Below the pieces are notes generated by a model. That model was not told where the DNA came from. It searched no databases and was given only the letters and a program-made list of their open reading frames with translations. From positions 1 through 41,062 of the forward strand of contig CAJUSF010000056.1 in the NCBI GenBank assembly GCA_910588945.1: a DNA stretch of 41,062 nucleotides, in the 5' to 3' direction. The first letter of the stretch is position 1; every line of letters starts with the position of its first letter. The position numbers and the translations under genes are program-made. Below are positions 18,462-26,105 of the stretch, piece after piece. Source of the stretch: an uncultured Eggerthellaceae bacterium. GTDB lineage: Bacteria > Actinomycetota > Coriobacteriia > Coriobacteriales > Eggerthellaceae.

Positions 18462-19953
18462 ATTTGACTCCTAAGATCTCTAGCTCCTTCTCATTGAGAC
18501 CGATCCCTCTTAGCATCAATCTGTTTCCGCGGAGGCTATCTATTGCGTTTATACCCATTCCGCCCATCATCTCTTCGATCTCTTTATTCCAAGCACGAAC
18601 CATATTCTCTATGCGCTGCGCAGCGCTCTGTGGATCGAGCCTTTTCGTCAGTTCAGGTTTTTGGGTTGCAATACCCCAGTTGCACATTCCACTTGAACAG
18701 TCTTGGCATTGATGACAACCGATAGCTATCAAAGCTGCCGAGGCTATATATACGGCATCCGCACCTAGCGCTATGGCTTTCACGACATCAGCCGAACTTC
18801 TGACGGTTCCTCCGGCAACCAAGCTAACAGTAGAACGTATGCCTTCATCGCGCAGACGCTGATCCACCGATGCCAATGCAAGCTCTATCGGAATACCGAC
18901 GTTATCCCTGATACGTTTTGGCGCAGCTCCGGTGCCTCCTCGGAAGCCATCGATAACGATGATGTCCGCTCCGGCGCGAGCCATACCGCTTGCTATAGCT
19001 GCAATGTTGTTCACGGCGGCGACTTTAACTGCGATCGGCTTACGATAAAGCGTGGCTTCTTTGATGGAATACACAAGCTGGCGAAGATCTTCTATCGAAT
19101 ATATATCGTGATGGGGAGCCGGAGATATCGCATCTGTTCCTTGTGGGATCATCCTTGTCTGCGACACCTTGGCATTTATCTTCTCACCCGGAAGATGACC
19201 GCCGATCCCCGGCTTCGCACCTTGTCCGATCTTTATCTCTATAGCTTTTGCCGTATTCAGATAATGCGGGTCAACCCCAAATCTACCCGAAGCAACTTGA
19301 ACTATCGTATTCTCAGAATAAGCTTCGAGATCCTTATGAAGCCCGCCTTCTCCTACATTGAAAAATGTTCCAAGATTTTTAGCGGCTATAGCCAAAGCCT
19401 TCTGCGTGTTCAACGAAACCGATCCGAAGCTCATAGCTGAGAACATTACCGGCATGTTGAGCTTTAACTGCGGAGGCAGCTTTGTGATTACCTTGTGCTT
19501 TCTTTCATTTACTTTAAGCATGTTAGGGCGGCTTCCGAGAAACACGCGGGTCTCCATCGGTTCACGCAACGGATCGATCGAAGGATTAGTAACTTGGCTG
19601 GCATTTAACACCAAGTGATCCCAAAAAACCGGATATGGCTTCGGGTTTCCCATGGAGGACAGAAGGACGCCTCCTGTCTGAGACTGCTTCGCGATATCTT
19701 GCATAGCCGACTGCGTCCAACTCGAAGAGCCTGTTGCAACTTGGGGCCAATCGGTTATCGTTATAGCCTGCGTAGGGCATACGACCACGCATCTCTGACA
19801 ATTAACACACTTTAGGTTGTCCGAGACGATAACGTTGCGCTCATCATCAACCTTGTTAACCCCATAAGAACATTCGCGGACGCATTTCTTACACATCACA
19901 CAATCGATCGCATCGTGACGTACCTTGTATTTTGGAAGAATATAATCCAACAT
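18448..19953 (-). CDS. Glutamate synthase FMN domain with two 4Fe-4S ferredoxin motifs (GltB2 type)
   Basis: The 501-residue catalytic subunit makes glutamate from 2-oxoglutarate and ammonia on FMN. The N-terminus carries two ferredoxin motifs, Cys18/21/24/28 and Cys49/52/55/59. The FMN barrel follows, with FSAMSFGSVS, GQGAKPGIGGHLPG, IVIDGFRGGTGAAPKRI and the CHQCQDCSSGMCNWGIAT cluster that usually holds a 3Fe-4S centre. This fused ferredoxin form is the 'archaeal-type' enzyme, which also occurs in anaerobic bacteria. It starts one base after the glutaminase gene, and no NADPH-linked GltD gene is in the window. Confidence 0.94.
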   Translation of the reverse strand: MLDYILPKYKVRHDAIDCVMCKKCVRECSYGVNKVDDERNVIVSDNLKCVNCQRCVVVCPTQAITITDWPQVATGSSSWTQSAMQDIAKQSQTGGVLLSSMGNPKPYPVFWDHLVLNASQVTNPSIDPLREPMETRVFLGSRPNMLKVNERKHKVITKLPPQLKLNMPVMFSAMSFGSVSLNTQKALAIAAKNLGTFFNVGEGGLHKDLEAYSENTIVQVASGRFGVDPHYLNTAKAIEIKIGQGAKPGIGGHLPGEKINAKVSQTRMIPQGTDAISPAPHHDIYSIEDLRQLVYSIKEATLYRKPIAVKVAAVNNIAAIASGMARAGADIIVIDGFRGGTGAAPKRIRDNVGIPIELALASVDQRLRDEGIRSTVSLVAGGTVRSSADVVKAIALGADAVYIASAALIAIGCHQCQDCSSGMCNWGIATQKPELTKRLDPQSAAQRIENMVRAWNKEIEEMMGGMGINAIDSLRGNRLMLRGIGLNEKELEILGVKYAGE

Positions 19954-19954
19954 C

Positions 19955-21154
19955 CTACATATCCTTCCTACTACGTGGCTGAACGCCTACTTCATGTTTG
20001 AAAGGCTTTTCTTTGGCAGGGATATTCTCGGAAGATTCGCCGCTCTTTCGCTTTACCACCTCATCAAGCTGGATCACGAACGGCTCACCACCGCCAATCG
20101 AGCGCACGTTTTCGGCATCCGGACAAACCACTTCGATAGCAGCTTGTTCGCTTGCCAGATAAACCATGCTGCCTTTCTCTGCGACCATCAATGCACGAAG
20201 TTTCAATCTATCGTTTAAGGCAAGTAACCCTTCATCTGATCCTAATATCACCGAGAAAGGCCCGTTGACCAAAGCGCTAGAGTAAACAACTCTAAGCGCT
20301 GTCTCATAGGCGGCCAGCTCCTCAGGCATGTTGTCTATATCCTCCCAAGATGGCGCCGTCATGATATGTGCCGCCATTTCCTGCGAGAATCCGCAATGTC
20401 GAGAAAGAAAGTCGAACAGATAGGTGATGACCTCGGTATCGGTCTGCAGTTCACAGTCATAGCCAAACTGCTCCACATATCGACGATTCGCATCGTAGCT
20501 CGATATTTCACCGTTGTGGACCACCGACCAATTAAGCAATGTGAACGGATGGGCTCCACCCCACCAGCCGGGAGTATTGGTCGGGAATCTTCCGTGCGCC
20601 GTCCAAGCCCAAGCCTTGTAATCCTGAATTCTGTAGAACTCCCCGATGTCTTCCGGATAGCCCACACCTTTGAACGCGCCCATATTCTTTCCCGAAGAAG
20701 CCACGAAAGCTCCGTCAATCCGCGCGTTTATATGAAATACATGCTGCATCGTGTATTCTGCTTCATCCATACCGCTCATATTCAAGCGCATCGGATGTGG
20801 AGCCACAAAATAGCGCCATATATCAGGAGGATTCTTAATGGATTCGATAGACTCTGTAGGAATACGTTCCTGCTTTTCGCTCATGAAATAGATATCCAGA
20901 TATTCCTCTGTCGCCCGCCGAGCCTCATCGCTTTCATACATGATGTGAAACGCATAGAGGTCTCTGTATTCCGGATATATCCCATATGCAGCGAATCCGC
21001 CTCCAAGACCATTTCCTCTATCATGCATCAACGCTATGGAGCGCAGGATGTCGCCTCCATCGTGGCGAGCACCGCTCTTATCCATGATCCCTGAAATGGC
21101 GCATCCGGATGGTATTCTGACTTCGCCTTCCTTAGGCCCTTTGTGCTTGAACAT
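19955..21154 (-). CDS. Glutamate synthase glutaminase subunit (GltB1 type)
   Basis: A 399-residue class II glutamine amidotransferase that releases ammonia from glutamine for the FMN subunit. The likely nucleophile is Cys18 in PSGCAISGI, so a short N-terminal piece would have to be removed. Other Ntn-glutaminase features are HGRFPTNTPGWWGGAHPF and LLNWSVVHNGEISS (substrate-binding Asn-Gly) and TDTEVITYL. AAAGGAAA precedes the ATG at 21154. It is the first gene of the three-gene unit. A leader hairpin and a palindrome lie upstream (21188-21246). Confidence 0.93.
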   Translation of the reverse strand: MFKHKGPKEGEVRIPSGCAISGIMDKSGARHDGGDILRSIALMHDRGNGLGGGFAAYGIYPEYRDLYAFHIMYESDEARRATEEYLDIYFMSEKQERIPTESIESIKNPPDIWRYFVAPHPMRLNMSGMDEAEYTMQHVFHINARIDGAFVASSGKNMGAFKGVGYPEDIGEFYRIQDYKAWAWTAHGRFPTNTPGWWGGAHPFTLLNWSVVHNGEISSYDANRRYVEQFGYDCELQTDTEVITYLFDFLSRHCGFSQEMAAHIMTAPSWEDIDNMPEELAAYETALRVVYSSALVNGPFSVILGSDEGLLALNDRLKLRALMVAEKGSMVYLASEQAAIEVVCPDAENVRSIGGGEPFVIQLDEVVKRKSGESSENIPAKEKPFKHEVGVQPRSRKDM

Positions 21155-21187
21155 CGAGTTTCCTTTTAATTAGATAGACCACATTGG

Positions 21188-21224
21188 ATTTGGATGGCTA
21201 CACCTCAAGCGCAAGCCTCCAAAT
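21188..21224 (-). promoter_or_regulatory. Leader hairpin upstream of the glutamate synthase genes
   Basis: ATTTGGA-t-GGCT (21188-21199) pairs with AGCC-TCCAAAT (21214-21224), an 11-bp stem with one bulge. It lies about 35-70 nt before the first start codon. A second palindrome, AGTTTA-CA-TAAACT, is at 21233-21246. A control function (attenuation or repressor site) is inferred; no known riboswitch class is recognised. Confidence 0.3.
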
Positions 21225-21291
21225 GTGAGTCAAGTTTACATAAACTATGTTTCGCTCAAATTTGCTTCATGTTTCGAGCGTGTTACATATC

Positions 21292-21318
21292 AAACCGGCA
21301 ACTATAACCTTTTGCCGG
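21292..21318 (-). terminator. Probable terminator of the orphan gene
   Basis: On the minus strand CCGGCAA (21312-21318) pairs with TTGCCGG (21295-21301) and is followed by TTTGATAT. It sits 28 nt after the stop of the 21346-22200 gene and separates it from the glutamate synthase genes. Confidence 0.5.
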
Positions 21319-21345
21319 GCGATACCACATTGCGAAACCATCCCA

Positions 21346-22200
21346 TCAAGCGGCTTCACAAAGCAATGTCAATGACTCGATAGAATCGACCCAACCGTTG
21401 TAGTTCATCAATGACGCTATTTCGAAAAGCCTGTCCTTATAGTCGTCATCAAAAGAATCCAAAGTTTCAAGGGGAATAGGAGAAACATCCTGTCTTCCTA
21501 TAATCTTATCGGCAGCGTTTCCAAAAAAGCCATTGTATGTAATAGTCCAGAAAACACTCGCCAAGATGCAATACCTCTCGCGTTCGCAGTAGGTGCGCGG
21601 AAGCCAGATCTTGCGTTGCATGGTGGCAGACCATTGTTCATCCTCCAAGACGCATATATCCTCTAGCAAGCCTGTTTCCATTGCCATCTCAAAAGGATCT
21701 ATGCCGTTTTTCAAGATAGGCTGATGCCGATGCTCCGGCACAAGGCGCACTTTACCGCCTATATCACGAATCACCCGCATAGCCTCTTCAAGCCTTGAAC
21801 AATCCAGCAGCCGCGCATCCAGCCTTCTTATAAAAGAATGGCCATCATTTGACACGCTGAACGTCTCAAAAGGGACAATCATCTTATTTGGGGGAACAGG
21901 CTGAGTATTGCTGTAACCCGGTGGAGCAAACTCAAAATGTTGTGAATGATTCGCACCACCTGTATCAAGTGATCGGCCCTTGTCGCCGACCGACAGCATC
22001 AATGCGATGGTAGAGGCAAGCTTTTCCAGTAAAGACATTTTGGCATTAGACCCAACGTTCCTATAAGAGATTCCCCAACCTGCTTCCGTATCCAGCAAAA
22101 CATCCAAAAGCAGATCAGGATCACACGATCGCAAAGCGCTCTGAAACGTACATACATCATCGAGATCTTTGACGGAGGGACACGACTGATCGGAGCACAT
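21346..22200 (-). CDS. Hypothetical protein, no family recognised
   Basis: About 284 residues, soluble, with no signal peptide or membrane segment. It is mixed alpha/beta by eye, with a Cys-containing N-terminus (MCSDQSC). Distinct segments are HFEFAPPGYSNTQPVPPNKM, VRLVPEHRHQPILKNG and a tryptophan/tyrosine-rich part (WSATMQRKIWLPRTY through FWTITYNGFFGNAADK). The EHRHQ motif could bind metal, but no catalytic pattern is familiar. The start is unclear: ATG 22200 or GTG 22209 (closer to GGGAAAG); the frame stays open to 22257. It is monocistronic with its own terminator. Confidence 0.65.
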   Translation of the reverse strand: MCSDQSCPSVKDLDDVCTFQSALRSCDPDLLLDVLLDTEAGWGISYRNVGSNAKMSLLEKLASTIALMLSVGDKGRSLDTGGANHSQHFEFAPPGYSNTQPVPPNKMIVPFETFSVSNDGHSFIRRLDARLLDCSRLEEAMRVIRDIGGKVRLVPEHRHQPILKNGIDPFEMAMETGLLEDICVLEDEQWSATMQRKIWLPRTYCERERYCILASVFWTITYNGFFGNAADKIIGRQDVSPIPLETLDSFDDDYKDRLFEIASLMNYNGWVDSIESLTLLCEAA

Positions 22201-22557
22201 ATTGGCACCCACTTTCTTTCCCTGATTTCTGGACCTGCAAGCGTTGAATGCACGCACTCAGGGTAAAGTTGCTGCATTCGGACGCTCAAACCTTAGGTCA
22301 GACAGGTTGGGTGCACTTGCGCCGGTTTTTTAAGTTGTTTCAATGATAGCACAAAATATAGAACATTTGTTTGTATTTTTGATGATTGAAAGATAACGCT
22401 CTGAGCTGGCTTTTTTGATCGACAAACCACTCAGTGCCCTCTCCTATCACGCAAAGGACCCGAAACAATATGCGCTCACACGGCTCAAATAACTAACACG
22501 ACCATCGCATATTGCCAAGACTCCTGATCAGATACCCGATCGATCGCCCCGATTCGC
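22201..22557. other. Intergenic, nothing definite
   Basis: About 350 bp between the orphan gene and the DUF4230 gene. The middle (about 22325-22400) is A/T rich and may hold a leftward promoter, but no pair of -35/-10 boxes is convincing. I see no gene, repeat or clear terminator. Confidence 0.5.
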
Positions 22558-23169
22558 TTACTCTTGTGCTGTCTTCCATTCGAAATCAATATTGTAGGCG
22601 CCTCCCAATGCGGCGTTGAACATATCCCTGATATCTTCCTCGGCATTTGTTTTCGCCTCGTCGAGCAGACCACCGGTCACAGCGTTCTCTTCACTAGTCC
22701 TGATGCATTCTCGCTGGAATTCATCAACATCCTCAAGCGGAACGGAAGCAAAGAGATTGTTGTTCTGCTCGAGCACGCCAGACTCTTCCATATTGGGAGT
22801 GTTCGAGATGATATACGGCTGCTCCAACGCTATCGTGATCGTATTGCCCTCTTGCGAGAATTCAGCCTTTTCCAGATCGACTCCGACCTTGATTGTCCCG
22901 ACGTACTTATACCAAAAACTGGTGTCGGTGAATGGGATGTCAAAAAGATCGAAGAACGTGGCCGCCTCTTGCGTAGATTTCTCTGTGATCGAATAATCCT
23001 GCGAAGCGCTCACCAGCTCATTTTTGGACACGATGCGATCGAACACCACGGAAGGCTGCACGTTCGAATGGCCATTGGATGAATCCGCATTCTGAACGAT
23101 CAGCACACCGGCCACTCCAAGCACCAGCCCTAAAACCAGACCCACAACAGCAAATTTGATCTTACTCAT
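22558..23169 (-). CDS. DUF4230 family protein, membrane-anchored
   Basis: A 203-residue protein with one N-terminal membrane segment (about 5-27, VGLVLGLVLGVAGVLIV) and an extracytoplasmic domain. FWYKYVGTIKVGVDLEK followed by ITIALEQPYIISN matches my memory of DUF4230, a family of unknown function in anaerobic Gram-positives. An acidic helical C-terminus follows. I chose the ATG at 23169 because AGGGAAAG lies just upstream; the frame opens 17 codons earlier. It is divergent from the nucleotidyltransferase gene. Confidence 0.75.
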   Translation of the reverse strand: MSKIKFAVVGLVLGLVLGVAGVLIVQNADSSNGHSNVQPSVVFDRIVSKNELVSASQDYSITEKSTQEAATFFDLFDIPFTDTSFWYKYVGTIKVGVDLEKAEFSQEGNTITIALEQPYIISNTPNMEESGVLEQNNNLFASVPLEDVDEFQRECIRTSEENAVTGGLLDEAKTNAEEDIRDMFNAALGGAYNIDFEWKTAQE

Positions 23170-23195
23170 CGCTTTCCCTATCTTACGGCAAGCCA

Positions 23196-23309
23196 AAAGC
23201 CTGCATATACCTATGATCACTTTTCTATGATAAACATTTTGAAATATAGCTTACCTTGATTTGCGGCAAAAATGATGTTTCCATGCGAACGTCATAAAGC
23301 CTGCATATA
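23196..23309. repeat. 15-bp direct repeat in a divergent promoter region
   Basis: AAAGCCTGCATATAC occurs at 23196-23210 and again at 23295-23309, both in the same orientation, 99 bp apart. They lie in the divergent region between the DUF4230 and nucleotidyltransferase genes. They could be operator sites; nothing in the sequence names the regulator. Confidence 0.6.
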
Positions 23310-23383
23310 CATTTATAGCGATCGAGCTGTCAAACCTGACATGGTTATGACCGGGCTTTGCATACCGAAAAACCCCTTGTTCT

Positions 23384-23413
23384 TTCAGGCCACTTTAAGC
23401 AAAACCCTATAAT
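23384..23413 (+). promoter_or_regulatory. Probable promoter of the nucleotidyltransferase gene
   Basis: A perfect TATAAT (23408-23413) has TTCAGG (23384-23389) 18 bp upstream as a weak -35 box. The proposed ATG is about 58 nt downstream. Confidence 0.4.
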
Positions 23414-23471
23414 AATCCATCCTTCACATCATCTTTTTGCCCTTCAGCATTCAGAAAGCGAACGTAAGCCT

Positions 23472-24158
23472 ATGGAACCTACGATCAACATTGACCAATG
23501 GATGGACGAATTCTCCACAAAGCTTAAAGATGCATTTGGCGACAGGCTCAAACTCGTCGGAATCCAAGGCAGTCGCGCGCGTGGCGAAGCTAGACCGGAT
23601 AGCGATATCGATGCCGTTGTTGTGATTGACAGGCTTTCGAAGGAGGATCTTCAGCGCTATAAAGACATTGTTGCTTTAATGCCGTCAAGCGAACTCGCAT
23701 GCGGTTTCGTCGGGTCGACAGATGTGCTTGCTGCATGGCAGCGCTACGATGCCTTCAATCTCGTGAAAGACACCCGTGTTCACTACGGATCGTTCGATTT
23801 CATGAACACGCATTTCACCGCTGAAGATGCCATCAACTCCGCCAAGGCGGTAGCGGCTGAGATCTATCACGCTATGGTGCACACGGTGGTTTTTGATGAC
23901 CAGAATCTTGGGTCGATACTCGACGCCTGCATAAAGCCTGCTTTCTTCGCTATGAGAGCCCTGCGATTCGCGAATCTTGGAACATTCCCTGCGACCCGCG
24001 CCGAAATGCGCGAGCTTGCGACCGAAAACGAAACTCTGTTTTTAGATGCCTATGATGGTAAGGTGAACATGGATACACCTGAGGCGATCGAAAAACTGGC
24101 AGATAGACTGATCGCGTGGGCTGCCGACATCATCACTCTTGAGGCGAGTGCTCTTTAA
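23472..24158 (+). CDS. Nucleotidyltransferase-fold protein
   Basis: A 228-residue protein with the polymerase-beta-superfamily motif GSRARGEARPDSDID (33-47); Asp45 and Asp47 are the expected metal ligands. The helical C-terminal half (about 125-228) looks like the four-helix domain seen in KNTase-type and HEPN-linked enzymes. It could adenylylate a small molecule such as an aminoglycoside, or a protein; the substrate cannot be read. I chose the ATG at 23472 because the conserved part starts there and the TATAAT box fits, although the ribosome site is weak. The frame is open from 23358. Confidence 0.78.
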   Translation: MEPTINIDQWMDEFSTKLKDAFGDRLKLVGIQGSRARGEARPDSDIDAVVVIDRLSKEDLQRYKDIVALMPSSELACGFVGSTDVLAAWQRYDAFNLVKDTRVHYGSFDFMNTHFTAEDAINSAKAVAAEIYHAMVHTVVFDDQNLGSILDACIKPAFFAMRALRFANLGTFPATRAEMRELATENETLFLDAYDGKVNMDTPEAIEKLADRLIAWAADIITLEASAL

Positions 24159-24516
24159 TCTTCGCAAAAGCGGATAGGTGCACTGGATGCTAAAATTCAT
24201 CCTCGCTGTTTCTCCTTTGTTATAAATAGACAAAACAACAGCGATCTAATATGCTTATATGAAATCGCCAAATTCGGATTGTGGCCTCATGACTACTCTC
24301 CAAAGGAGCCTCTTTACATTGTGTAACGAGGCTCCTTGCATGTTGACAGTATTATGCTTTTATTTGAGTTAGAAATCATGGTAGACGGCAAAACACTCAG
24401 CTTATGCAATGTGTTCACCTATCAGGCGCCTTGCTGAAAGCAAGAAAATAGCACGTGATCTAATTAGATGGAGGCTTATCTTTATCTGCCGCCTGATGAT
24501 GTCTATTTTCTCAACA
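24159..24516. other. Intergenic with hairpins, no clear gene
   Basis: About 360 bp between convergent genes. It holds an 8-bp inverted repeat with a long loop (TCGCTGTT at 24203-24210 with AACAGCGA at 24237-24244) and a much stronger 35-nt hairpin at 24303-24337. A TTGACA at 24342-24347 has no matching -10 box. A 19-codon frame at about 24378 has no ribosome site and is not called. Confidence 0.5.
24303..24337. other. Long near-perfect hairpin (terminator or RNA element)
   Basis: AAGGAGCCTC (24303-24312) pairs with GAGGCTCCTT (24328-24337). After one T-C mismatch the stem continues with TTACA/TGTAA around a 3-nt loop. It gives 15 paired bases in a 35-nt palindrome between two convergent genes. 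No T-run follows on either strand, so factor-independent termination is unlikely to be strong. Confidence 0.6.
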
Positions 24517-25176
24517 TCAGTGCCTACGGTTTTTAATCTTGCCGCGCGAGGCCATGTCCTTTTTTATTGCCGCTGACCACGAACGACCAACCTTCCCATC
24601 AGTCCGCATCTGGCAAACAGCATCACCCATGGCTCTGTATACGGCCTCCGTCCCTAGGCCGTCCGCCATATAAGTCATCGCACAGCCCTCCTCGATACCA
24701 ATGCGCGCAGCTTCGGCCGCCGCATCGATATTCGCACCCATAAAGATGAACTCCCATCCCTTCTTTTGTTTCTTCTTGATGAGGCTTTTGACCTCCTCAT
24801 ATCCATACTTGCAGCTCGCATTTTCCTGACCGTCTGTCGTGATAATGAATACGACATTCTTTGCACGATGGCTTTTCGAAAGTGTCTTTTGAGCATTCGA
24901 CATATAATCTATCGCCCAGCCCACCGCATCGAGCAATGCCGTACATCCTCGCACGTAATATTCCTTGCTTGTGATATTTTGAACGTCTTGAATCTTCTCC
25001 CTGTCGCAGATTACATCTATTTGATCATCAAACAGCACAGTGGATACCACAGCGTCGCCCTCCATCTTCTTATGCTTGGCAAGCATCGAGTTGAAGCCGC
25101 CGATTGTATCCGCCTCAAGCCCCGACATAGAACCGCTGCGGTCAAGGATGAAAACGATCTCTGTATAGTCTTTCAT
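24517..25176 (-). CDS. vWA domain protein with intact MIDAS
   Basis: A 219-residue cytoplasmic von Willebrand A domain. The metal site is complete: DRSGSMS (Asp12, Ser14, Ser16), Thr79 in RGCTALLDAVG and Asp115 in TTDGQEN. Such proteins bind partners through a bound divalent cation. The tail is basic (SAAIKKDMASRGKIKNRRH). The sequence is closest in style to the TerY-like vWA proteins of stress-response and conflict systems. AGGA lies seven bases before the ATG. It is the last of three same-strand genes, after an HTH gene and a TerB-like gene, and I infer a joint function. Confidence 0.88.
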   Translation of the reverse strand: MKDYTEIVFILDRSGSMSGLEADTIGGFNSMLAKHKKMEGDAVVSTVLFDDQIDVICDREKIQDVQNITSKEYYVRGCTALLDAVGWAIDYMSNAQKTLSKSHRAKNVVFIITTDGQENASCKYGYEEVKSLIKKKQKKGWEFIFMGANIDAAAEAARIGIEEGCAMTYMADGLGTEAVYRAMGDAVCQMRTDGKVGRSWSAAIKKDMASRGKIKNRRH

Positions 25177-25347
25177 GATGTATTCCTGTCTCTTCGATAT
25201 TTCATGACAGGAATAACTTTATTTAAAAGCGGGAATCAGCCGGTAAACCGTCAGGCGACATTACTGGATAACGCATCGATCATCACCATGGAGTAGAATT
25301 TGAAGCGAGAGAACTCGATCCAAAATGCGATCTATGCATCCTAAAAC

Positions 25348-25956
25348 CTATCCTAAAAGCGGTTGATCATACAAAAAGAGAGCTTCATTTATTTGAAAGA
25401 CATCATTGATCCCCTGCATCAAGAAAAACTCAATGATAATATCGAACTTAGAACTATGCGAAAGTGTAAATCCTGCTCGCGATAGAAGCACAAGAGCATC
25501 ATCGTGATTCAATTCGAGGGCAAAGGCTAGCGCACACGCTGTCCTTTTTGTTGGCCTATAATTATCATCTCTTCGGATCTTCGCAAAAAGCTGACGACTC
25601 ATATTTGCTCGCTTATAAACCTCAACATCACTAAGGCTTCGTTCGTCAATCAGCCGCAGCACAGTCTGGGCGAACGATTCATCAAGATTTGCAAGTCGAT
25701 CCGCAAGACTCTGCGAACATGCACTTGCAAAACACTCAAACCCTGCGTCAGCTGCAAAGTACCTATTTTCTTCATCATGATCATCGAGCAATAGATCGGA
25801 AGCGCCGAGCTCAGCTAAACCCGTCTCAAAACTCTCCACCCCATGAGAGCCAAGATAGACATCCTGAATATAATCCGCCAGTTCACTCAACAGCAATTGC
25901 GAGTCGAAGGTTTTATCCTTAGGTGTCTTACTCTTTTTCTTGCGCCATAACCTCAT
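25348..25956 (-). CDS. Small HTH-like protein partnered with the vWA gene
   Basis: A 202-residue protein. The N-terminus is basic and then acidic and variable (1-85). The C-terminal ~110 residues form a compact helical region: FAQTVLRLIDERSLSDVEVY, KRANMSRQLFAKIRRDDNY, PTKRTACALAFALELNHDDA, and the terminal EALFLYDQPLLG. The middle reads like a Cro/XRE helix-turn-helix with SRQLFAKIRR as recognition helix. I recall the C-terminal module from bacterial proteins beside macro or vWA domains, but cannot name it. No ribosome site precedes the ATG at 25956, so it may be leaderless. Confidence 0.7.
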   Translation of the reverse strand: MRLWRKKKSKTPKDKTFDSQLLLSELADYIQDVYLGSHGVESFETGLAELGASDLLLDDHDEENRYFAADAGFECFASACSQSLADRLANLDESFAQTVLRLIDERSLSDVEVYKRANMSRQLFAKIRRDDNYRPTKRTACALAFALELNHDDALVLLSRAGFTLSHSSKFDIIIEFFLMQGINDVFQINEALFLYDQPLLG

Positions 25957-26105
25957 GATTTGATTCTACTATTTAACAGCGTATTTTCTGACCGGCATTC
26001 CACCAAAGCGCTTAGACCATTGGCGTACTAAAGTACTAAAACAGCTTCAGGCACTGATCGCACCCTACGCTGTCATGTCCTGTTAATGCATGTACTCTTG
26101 TTGAG

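Noticed and set aside
24378..24437. 19-codon frame in the convergent intergenic region after a TTGACA
   Set aside because: No -10 box at the right distance and no ribosome site.
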